Part shown: in pieces, positions 13,782 to 18,727 of the stretch
Numbering within the stretch: position 1 is the first letter of the stretch
How the letters are laid out: each line of letters begins with the position of its first letter
From: SG8-41 sp035259205
GTDB taxonomy: Bacteria; Pseudomonadota; Gammaproteobacteria; Burkholderiales; SG8-41
Assembly (NCBI GenBank): GCA_035259205.1
Contig: DATFWO010000317.1
Coordinates: 1 to 18,727 of the forward strand
Reading direction: 5' to 3'
Length of the DNA: 18,727 nucleotides
Notes under the pieces: generated by a model
Databases searched by the model: none
What the model saw: only the letters and a program-made list of their open reading frames with translations
What the model was told of the DNA's origin: nothing
Program-made: the position numbers and the translations under genes

Positions 13782-14889
13782 CTTCCCTGGAGTATCGCCT
13801 CAACTTGGCTTCGTCTACTTCGATGCCCAAGCCGGGGCCGGTCGGCACATCGATATGCCCTCCGCTGAACACGTGCGGCGTCTTGAGGATGTCGTCGATG
13901 AGATGCTGGCTTGAAAAGCCCACGCCCCACTCCACCGCGGGGACGGCGGCTGCCAACTGCAAAATTGCCGCAGTGGAGATCCCGGTCTCCGCGACCTTGG
14001 AAGCGAGATTCACTTTCAGGCCCAGCTTTTCGCAGAGCAATGCGGCGTCGTAGACCGGGCGTATGCCGCCCAGCTTGATCGTCTTCAGGCTGAATCCACC
14101 CGCCGCACCGGCCTCATGGTGGCGCCGGATGTCGTCGAGCGAGTGCAGGCCCTCGTCGCAGCCGACCTTGATTCGGCTCGCGCCGGCCACCCGGGCCATG
14201 CCTTCGAGGTCGTTCCACGCGACGGGTTGCTCGAAGAACGCAAGCCGGGTATCGGCGACGGCCTGGACGTAAGAGATAGCCTGTTCCGGGGTCCAGCCCT
14301 GGTTCGCGTCGGCGCAGATGAGGATGTCGCGGTTGCCGTCGAGCGCATCGCAGATCTTACGGGTACGCTCGGCATCATCGCGCGGGTCAGCGACGCCCAC
14401 CTTGATCTTGAATGCGACATGGCCCTCGGCCCGGGTGCGCATGGCTTCCTCGACGTCGGCGGCGATGCCCTTGCCGGTGCCGACCATGCATAGGATCGGG
14501 ATTCGTTCGCGGCGCTTCGGGCCGAGCAGATCGTGCACGGGCTTGCGCGTGGCGCGGCCGAGCGCATCGTGCAGCGCGATCTCGATCACGGATTTCGCCG
14601 ACTCGTTGCCGTACAGATAGCTGTTGGCGCGGCCCATCGCGGCGCCGATGTCGGCCAGCGGCATGCCCTCGAGCCTGGGCGCGAGATAGCGAATTGCCGC
14701 AGCCATACTGGCGACGGTCTCGCCGGTCATGGTCGGCGCAGAAGCCGCGCCGCCCCACCCGACGGTGCCGTCATCGACCTCCAGCCGCACCAGAACGTTT
14801 TCGCCGCTGCGGACCTCCTCGAACGACATCTTGAGCGGCTTCACCATCGGCAGGCTGACCGCCAATGCCTCGATATGCCTGATTTTCAT
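13777..14889 (-). CDS. Enolase-superfamily enzyme, MLE subgroup (muconate cycloisomerase / dipeptide epimerase-like)
   Basis: A 370-residue (beta/alpha)7beta-barrel enzyme that would abstract an alpha proton from a carboxylate with Mg2+. The active site is complete: KxK at Lys161/Lys163, metal ligands Asp194 (DANQGW), Glu220 (FEQPV) and Asp245 (CDE), and Lys269 on the opposite face. The spacings 26, 25 and 24 between these residues equal those of muconate lactonising enzyme. The subgroup also includes dipeptide epimerases, o-succinylbenzoate synthase and N-acylamino acid racemases, so the reaction is uncertain. ATG 14889 is preferred over a GTG five codons upstream because GGAG lies 9 nt before it and MKIRHIEAL is the normal start. 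It follows the Bug-type gene across array C. Confidence 0.9.
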   Translation of the reverse strand: MKIRHIEALAVSLPMVKPLKMSFEEVRSGENVLVRLEVDDGTVGWGGAASAPTMTGETVASMAAAIRYLAPRLEGMPLADIGAAMGRANSYLYGNESAKSVIEIALHDALGRATRKPVHDLLGPKRRERIPILCMVGTGKGIAADVEEAMRTRAEGHVAFKIKVGVADPRDDAERTRKICDALDGNRDILICADANQGWTPEQAISYVQAVADTRLAFFEQPVAWNDLEGMARVAGASRIKVGCDEGLHSLDDIRRHHEAGAAGGFSLKTIKLGGIRPVYDAALLCEKLGLKVNLASKVAETGISTAAILQLAAAVPAVEWGVGFSSQHLIDDILKTPHVFSGGHIDVPTGPGLGIEVDEAKLRRYSREA

Positions 14890-14917
14890 GCGAACTTGCT
14901 CCACGCTACTCGGGAGA

Positions 14918-15065
14918 GTGTCCCAGATAAAACGTCTCAGATAAAACGTCCCAGATAGGGCGTCCGAGATAGATCGGTGCGACGAGGTGCTTGGGCTGCG
15001 CTCTATCTGAGACGTCCTATCTGAAACGCTGCATCCGCGACGCCGTACCTGGGACGCCGTTCCTA
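14918..15065. repeat. 14-nt inverted tandem array C between Bug-type and MLE genes
   Basis: Left arm: GTGTCCCAGATAAA (14918), ACGTCTCAGATAAA (14932), ACGTCCCAGATAGG (14946) and GCGTCCGAGATAGA (14960). The loop is about 30 nt. Right arm: a CTATCT half unit, then GAGACGTCCTATCT (15009), GAAACGCTGCATCC (15023), GCGACGCCGTACCT (15037) and GGGACGCCGTTCCT (15051). The last unit reaches into the minus-strand TAG stop of the Bug-type gene (15063-15065). Confidence 0.94.
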
Positions 15066-16025
15066 GATTTTCCCGATGCTCTTGATCGCGGCCGCCATGC
15101 GCCTGTGGTCGGCGTCGAAGAACTTCTTGAATTCCGGCGCATCGCGGTAATCCGGCACGACCTGGACGCTTTCCAGCGTCTGCCGGAAGCTAGGGTCGGC
15201 CGTCGCCTTTGCGACCAGCGCGCGTATCCTGCCAACAATCGGCTCCGGGATGCCCGTCCTCGTGAAGAGCCCAACCCATAGGTAGGCTTCCACGTCTTTG
15301 TAGCCCTGCGACTGAAACGTCGGAACCTCCGGCAGCGCCGGATGCGGCTTGTTGCCCCAGCTCACGATCGCGCGCAGCTTGCCCGTCTTGATGTACGGGT
15401 ATGTCGTTCCCGGGGCGCCGGCCGAGATTTGCGAGTGCCCGCCCAGGGCCTGCGTGAGGGCGGGACCACCACCGGTGGTAGGCAGGTGGCGCAGCTTGAT
15501 CTTGGCGGCGTCCATGAACATCGCCTGGGGGGTATGCGTGATGCCGTACGGGCCCGACGACGAGAACACGAGCTCGTTCGGCTTCGATCTGGCGAGCTCC
15601 ACCAACTGTTTCACGTTGTGCACGGGCAGGGAGGGATGGACCACCATGATGAGCGGATCGGCGGCCAAAAGGGCAAGCGGAACAATCTGGTCGAGTGAGT
15701 AGGGCGACGTGACGCCGTATATCTTGTCTTTCTCGATCGCCAGGTGCAGGTTCGCCGTGGTGACGAGAATGTTGTAGCCGTCCGGCGGCTGGTTGGCCAC
15801 GTATGCGGTGCCGACCGCCGCGGTTCCACCGGGCCGGTTCACGATGGGCGCCGGCTGTCCGGTCAGTTTTTCCAGCATGTTGGAGAGCGGCTGAGCGAGC
15901 AGCTGGTTCATGCCCCCGGGTGGGTTCGGGTTGGTGAGCATGATCGGTCGGGTGGGATAGTCCTGCGCTTGGCCGGCGGCGGCGGCGAGCGAAAGCGATA
16001 CCGCCGTCAGAAATTTTCTAGTCAT
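15063..16025 (-). CDS. Bug/TctC-family tripartite tricarboxylate transporter solute-binding protein
   Basis: A 320-residue periplasmic solute-binding protein, the usual family length. ATG 16025 is chosen over a GTG at 16040 because AGGAGG lies 6 nt before it. The signal peptide (MTRKF, hydrophobic 6-18) ends near GQA. Family marks: YPTRPI at the mature start, NRPGGTAAVGTAYVANQPPDGYNIL (about 64-88), and FSSSGPYGITH (about 150-160). The usual PGGxxD loop reads PGGMNQ here, so the conserved acidic residue is Gln. Proteins of this family bind carboxylates and are strongly expanded in Burkholderiales. No TctA/TctB membrane genes are in view, so it may be an orphan that works with a distant transporter or as a sensor. 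It lies upstream of the MLE-type enzyme in the same direction. Confidence 0.93.
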   Translation of the reverse strand: MTRKFLTAVSLSLAAAAGQAQDYPTRPIMLTNPNPPGGMNQLLAQPLSNMLEKLTGQPAPIVNRPGGTAAVGTAYVANQPPDGYNILVTTANLHLAIEKDKIYGVTSPYSLDQIVPLALLAADPLIMVVHPSLPVHNVKQLVELARSKPNELVFSSSGPYGITHTPQAMFMDAAKIKLRHLPTTGGGPALTQALGGHSQISAGAPGTTYPYIKTGKLRAIVSWGNKPHPALPEVPTFQSQGYKDVEAYLWVGLFTRTGIPEPIVGRIRALVAKATADPSFRQTLESVQVVPDYRDAPEFKKFFDADHRRMAAAIKSIGKI

Positions 16026-16057
16026 GAGTATCCTCCTCACGATTCCAGGCTATATAC

Positions 16058-16092
16058 GAGTATGGAGTGTCGAGTGTCGAGTGTCGAGGGCA
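16058..16092. repeat. Heptamer repeat GAGTGTC
   Basis: GAGTATG (16058), three identical GAGTGTC units (16065, 16072, 16079) and GAGGGCA (16086). It is the most uniform heptamer tract in the window. It lies between the HAD and Bug-type genes. Confidence 0.85.
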
Positions 16093-16106
16093 TTGATCTA
16101 GTTGTG

Positions 16107-16142
16107 CCCGGCATGGCCGGGTCATCCCTCATCCTTCATCCT
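16107..16142. repeat. Compact hairpin followed by TCATCCY heptamers
   Basis: CCCGGC-ATG-GCCGGG (16107-16121) is a perfect 6-bp hairpin with a 3-nt loop. It is followed by TCATCCC (16122), TCATCCT (16129) and TCATCCT (16136) at period 7. The hairpin sits between two different heptamer tracts, like the tip of the array between the permease genes, but here the tracts are not complementary. Confidence 0.7.
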
Positions 16143-16166
16143 TTGGGTAAGAGCGGTGTGACCTTC

Positions 16167-16871
16167 CTACGTGAGTACGTCAGCTAATTCCCGGAAGTCG
16201 CTGACCGTGAGGTCGGGCTGGTATGGCCAGTCGCCGAACGGCCGCTTGCGGCGGTCAACGAAGGCGGCGCGCATGCCGAAGGCCTTGGCGCCCACGCAAT
16301 CGAAGGCGTGATTGGCCACGAACAAGACTTGCCCCGGTTGCGCGGCGATGATTTCAGCGGCCTTGCGATAGGTCGCCGCGTGCGGCTTGAAGCGCCCCGC
16401 CTCGGCGACCGAGATGATACGGTCGAACTCGATGCCGAGGCGCGGCCTGATCGCCTCCAGCATGTCGGGGTCGCCGTTGGACAGGATGACCAGGCGATAG
16501 CTCCTCTTGAGCCGGGTGAGCGCGGCGACGACGTCCGGAAACGGCTGCAAGCGCTCGATCTCGGCGACCAGGCGCTTCACCTCTTCCTGCGTATGCGGCA
16601 CTCCGGCCCGCTCCAGCGTGTACGACAGGGATATGCGGCCGATTTCCCGGTACGGGATGTGCTCGCGCTCGAGAAGGGCGTCTATCATCGAGTTCTCGAA
16701 GTGCGTGCGGCGCCACCAGGTCACGAGCTGCCCGGCATCGCCAGCCCACCCTTTGGCCTTGAGCCAGGGTCCGGCGGCTTGCGTGAGCCCGGTTTGCATG
16801 TCGACCACCGTCCCGTAGAGGTCGAACATCAGGATGCGGGCCTCGCGCTTGATCGTTTCGACCACACTCAT
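16167..16871 (-). CDS. HAD-superfamily hydrolase, haloacid dehalogenase type II-like
   Basis: A 234-residue soluble hydrolase of the L-2-haloacid dehalogenase type. The nucleophile motif is FDLYGTVVD with Asp17; the Tyr at +2, in place of the Asp of phosphatases, is dehalogenase-like. Motif II is SNGD (Ser131, Asn132), the motif III Lys is Lys162 in RFKPHAATY, and the final motif is VANHAFDCVGAKAFG with Asp191. The cap domain lies between motifs I and II. In characterised dehalogenases the last motif carries Ser and Asn at the positions that here read Ala186 and His188, so haloacid activity is not assured. A GAGGAGG ribosome site 5 nt upstream fixes ATG 16871. It is first of the leftward genes. 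Confidence 0.9.
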   Translation of the reverse strand: MSVVETIKREARILMFDLYGTVVDMQTGLTQAAGPWLKAKGWAGDAGQLVTWWRRTHFENSMIDALLEREHIPYREIGRISLSYTLERAGVPHTQEEVKRLVAEIERLQPFPDVVAALTRLKRSYRLVILSNGDPDMLEAIRPRLGIEFDRIISVAEAGRFKPHAATYRKAAEIIAAQPGQVLFVANHAFDCVGAKAFGMRAAFVDRRKRPFGDWPYQPDLTVSDFRELADVLT

Positions 16872-16963
16872 GGGACCTCCTCAGAGCCTCGCTCAACGCA
16901 TGTAGAATACCGCGCTCGGCGCACATCAGTGACGAATGGCGGGGCGCGTCGAGGGGCGAAAGA

Positions 16964-16996
16964 GGGGCCCCAGGATTTTCTGGGGATCTGACCCCC
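16964..16996. repeat. REP-like paired hairpins
   Basis: CCCCAG-GATTTT-CTGGGG (16968-16985) forms one hairpin. Its right arm GGGG also pairs with CCCC in GGGG-ATCTGA-CCCC (16982-16995), so the two are mutually exclusive. GGGGTCAGATCCCC on the minus strand resembles sequences I associate with REP elements and REP-associated tyrosine transposases in proteobacteria; no transposase is present. It lies in the divergent spacer between the HAD and crotonase-fold genes. Confidence 0.5.
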
Positions 16997-17064
16997 GGTG
17001 ACGCGCAGGGCGGCCGACGTGATCGCTTTAAAATCTGAGACAAAGTGTCGGAGGCCGCTGTCGA

Positions 17065-17874
17065 GTGACGAGCGAGGATGATGTGCCGTTCAGTCCCGAA
17101 ATAGTGGTCGAGCGCGACGGCGTAATCGCAACCGTCCTGCTCAACAATCCCGCCAAGCTCAACGCCATCACGGTGGCGATGTGGCAGGATCTGGCGCGCG
17201 CGATGAACGCGCTCTCCGTGGAGGAAGACCTGCGTTGCGTCGTGTTGCGCGGCGCGGGCACGGATGCATTCGCCGCGGGGGCGGACATCGAGGAGTTGAC
17301 GTGGGTCCGCAATGACGCGGAGCAGGGCAAGCGCTATCACCGCGAGCTCGTGCGCGGCGCACTCGAAGCGGTCGCCAATTGCCGGCACCCGACGCTCGCC
17401 ATGATCCACGGCCCCTGCGTCGGCGGCGGCTTCGAGATCGCCTGCCAGTGCGACCTCAGGATTTCCGGGCGCTCGGGGCGGTTTGGCGTGCCGATCAACC
17501 GCCTGGGCTTCGCCATCGCCTACGACGAGCTTGCTGCGGTGCTGCCCGTCACCGGACGCGCCCTGGCGCTCGAGATCCTCGTCGAGGGGCGGGTATGGGA
17601 AGCCGACGAGGCGTATGCAAAGGGACTGCTCACGCGGGTCGTTCCGGACGCGGAACTGGAAGGGGAAGCCTACGCCGCGGCGCGCCGCATCGCGGAAGGT
17701 GCGCCGCTGGTGGCGCGCTGGCACAAGCGGTTCGTGCGGCGGCTCGCGCCGCAGCCGGCGCCGCTCACGGCGGCCGAGATCGAGGAGAACTTCGCGTATT
17801 TCCGGACCGAGGATTATCGTACAGGGATGAAAGCGTTCCTCGAGAAAAGACGGCCGGAGTTCAAGGGACGATGA
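17065..17874 (+). CDS. Enoyl-CoA hydratase/isomerase family (crotonase fold) protein
   Basis: A 269-residue crotonase-fold protein acting on an acyl-CoA thioester in the cytoplasm. The oxyanion-hole segments are AFAAGADIEEL (68-78) and HGPCVGGGFEIACQCDLRI (115-133). The Glu of GGGFE (Glu124) matches the first catalytic Glu of enoyl-CoA hydratase, but the second, normally in the FGxPE motif, is Asn145 here (RFGVPINRLGF). It may therefore be an isomerase, hydrolase or other crotonase-type enzyme. The start is a GTG inside a GTCGAGTGACGAG context; no better ATG exists before the fold begins near residue 11. A class III CoA-transferase follows in the same direction across array D, which suggests CoA-ester catabolism. 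Confidence 0.92.
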   Translation: MTSEDDVPFSPEIVVERDGVIATVLLNNPAKLNAITVAMWQDLARAMNALSVEEDLRCVVLRGAGTDAFAAGADIEELTWVRNDAEQGKRYHRELVRGALEAVANCRHPTLAMIHGPCVGGGFEIACQCDLRISGRSGRFGVPINRLGFAIAYDELAAVLPVTGRALALEILVEGRVWEADEAYAKGLLTRVVPDAELEGEAYAAARRIAEGAPLVARWHKRFVRRLAPQPAPLTAAEIEENFAYFRTEDYRTGMKAFLEKRRPEFKGR

Positions 17875-18006
17875 ATGCGTCCCAAGTGAAGCGTCTCAGG
17901 TACAGCGTCCCAGGTAGAGCGTCCGGGATGGAGCGTCCTCGGCAAACGCACTATCTGGGACGCCGCAGCTGAGACGTATCATCTGCGACGTCGTATCTGA
18001 GACGCC
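17872..18006. repeat. 14-nt inverted tandem array D before the CoA-transferase
   Basis: Left arm: TGAATGCGTCCC (17872, containing the TGA stop of the crotonase-fold gene), AAGTGAAGCGTCTC (17884), AGGTACAGCGTCCC (17898), AGGTAGAGCGTCCG (17912) and GGATGGAGCGTCCT (17926). Right arm: a CTATCT half unit, then GGGACGCCGCAGCT (17957), GAGACGTATCATCT (17971), GCGACGTCGTATCT (17985) and GAGACGCC (17999). Five T residues follow (18007-18011), so the hairpin ends like an intrinsic terminator on the plus strand. Confidence 0.94.
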
Positions 18007-18027
18007 TTTTTGATATCAGAGGTAGGA

Positions 18028-18727
18028 ATGGCAGGCCCACTATCCCATATACGCGTAGTCGATCTCTCGCGAGTGCTCGCCGCGCCGTGGACAGGGCAGA
18101 ACCTCGCCGATCTCGGCGCCGAAGTGATCAAGATCGAGCGGCCGAAAACCGGCGACGACTCGCGCGCGTATGGGCCGCCGTGGCTCAAGGACCGCGACGG
18201 CAACGACACGACCGAGTCGGCCTACTTCGCGTGCGCGAATCGCGGCAAGAAATCCGTCACCGTGAATCTCTCCAAATCCGAGGGCCAGGACATCGTGCGC
18301 AGGCTCGCCGCTCAATGCGACGTACTGCTGGAGAACTTCAAGGTTGGGGACCTCGCGCGCTACGGGCTCGGCTATGAGGATCTGAAGAAAACCAACCCGC
18401 GGCTCGTCTACTGTTCCGTGACGGGGTTCGGCCAGACCGGGCCGTACTCGGAGCGGCCCGGCTACGACTTCATGATCCAGGGCATGGGCGGGCTGATGAG
18501 CATTACCGGCGAGCGCGACGATCTTCCTGGCGGCGGGCCGCAGAAAGCCGGCATCCCCATCGCCGACATCATCACCGGCATGTACGCCACCGTGGCGGTG
18601 TGCGCGGCGCTGGCGCATCGCGAGAAGAGCGGCGCCGGGCAGTATCTCGATCTCGCGCTGCTCGACTCGCTGGCAGCGATACTCTCCAATCAGGGCGCCA
18701 ACTACCTCGCTACCGGCGCTTCACCGG
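18028..18727 (+). CDS. CaiB/BaiF (class III) CoA-transferase, partial at window end
   Basis: The first 233 residues of a class III CoA-transferase, normally about 400 residues; the rest lies beyond the window. It starts MAGPLSHIRVVDLSRVLAAPWTGQNLADLGAEVIKIE-type sequence, a family hallmark, with AGAGGTAGGA just before the ATG. Further marks are YFACANRGKKSVTVNL (66-81), LLENFKVGDLARYGLGYEDL (100-119) and SVTGFGQTGPYSERPGYD (130-147). The motif GIPIADIITGMYA places the predicted catalytic Asp at 180, matching the Asp that forms the acyl anhydride in formyl-CoA transferase. It would move CoA between carboxylic acids. Codirectional with the crotonase-fold gene, but separated from it by array D and its T-tract. 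Confidence 0.95.
   Translation, partial: MAGPLSHIRVVDLSRVLAAPWTGQNLADLGAEVIKIERPKTGDDSRAYGPPWLKDRDGNDTTESAYFACANRGKKSVTVNLSKSEGQDIVRRLAAQCDVLLENFKVGDLARYGLGYEDLKKTNPRLVYCSVTGFGQTGPYSERPGYDFMIQGMGGLMSITGERDDLPGGGPQKAGIPIADIITGMYATVAVCAALAHREKSGAGQYLDLALLDSLAAILSNQGANYLATGASP

Noticed and set aside
14890..14904. Upstream GTG start for the MLE-subgroup gene
   Set aside because: The GTG overlaps the GGAG ribosome site of the ATG at 14889, and the family begins with MKI-type sequence.
16026..16040. Upstream GTG start for the Bug-type gene
   Set aside because: It would place the AGGAGG ribosome site inside the coding region; the ATG at 16025 is ideally spaced.
16354..17724. Long minus-strand open frame of about 456 codons
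   Set aside because: It runs through the HAD gene in another frame and antisense to the crotonase-fold gene; both of those have family motifs, this one has none.

Overview
The window looks like a chromosomal piece of an uncultured GC-rich betaproteobacterium, probably Burkholderiales-like. The evidence is the GC-rich codon use, a Bug/TctC-type solute-binding protein, a class III CoA-transferase next to a crotonase-fold enzyme, an enolase-superfamily enzyme, and an oligopeptide-type ABC importer. This assignment is inferred from gene content only. No rRNA, tRNA, insertion sequence, phage gene or CRISPR array was seen.

Layout. 1-139: C-terminal end of an FAD/Fe-S oxidoreductase. 223-996: SDR oxidoreductase. 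1473-2039: unrecognised exported protein. 2141-3532 (-): membrane sensor histidine kinase with no partner regulator in view. 3692-4165 (-): small secreted protein with a 28-residue Cys/Asp/His repeat. 4710-10691 (+): peptide/nickel-type ABC importer in the order fused double ATPase, binding protein, permease B, permease C. 10768-11559 (-): lipoprotein, divergent from a DUF6502-type DNA-binding protein (11706-12524) that is translationally coupled to a 69-residue lipoprotein (12521-12730). 12933-16871 (-): five genes read leftward (HAD hydrolase, Bug-type binding protein, MLE-subgroup enolase, DUF1992 protein, small unknown protein). 17065-17874 (+): crotonase-fold protein. 18028-end (+): class III CoA-transferase, cut by the window edge.

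The metabolic genes fit scavenging of peptides or organic acids and acyl-CoA catabolism. The exact substrates cannot be read from sequence.

The most unusual signal is between the genes. Most gene junctions, including those inside the ABC operon, are filled with degenerate tandem repeats of period 14 or 7 nt. At the best examples (995-1282, 8548-8690, 14918-15065, 17872-18006, 6791-6934) the repeats run in one orientation and then in the opposite orientation, so each spacer can fold into one long imperfect hairpin whose arms are themselves tandem arrays. Four junctions share one 14-mer family (core GCGTCCCAGATA). A fifth uses a different 14-mer (CGTGACTGATNNNN). Many others use heptamers, often based on GTGAC. 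Several arrays include the stop codon of the upstream gene, and several run almost to the next start codon. I do not recognise this as a described repeat family. A second signal is a pair of identical-architecture palindromes (TGGGA-N6-TCCCA, centres 23 bp apart) between the two divergent lipoprotein/DUF6502 transcription units, which looks like an operator.
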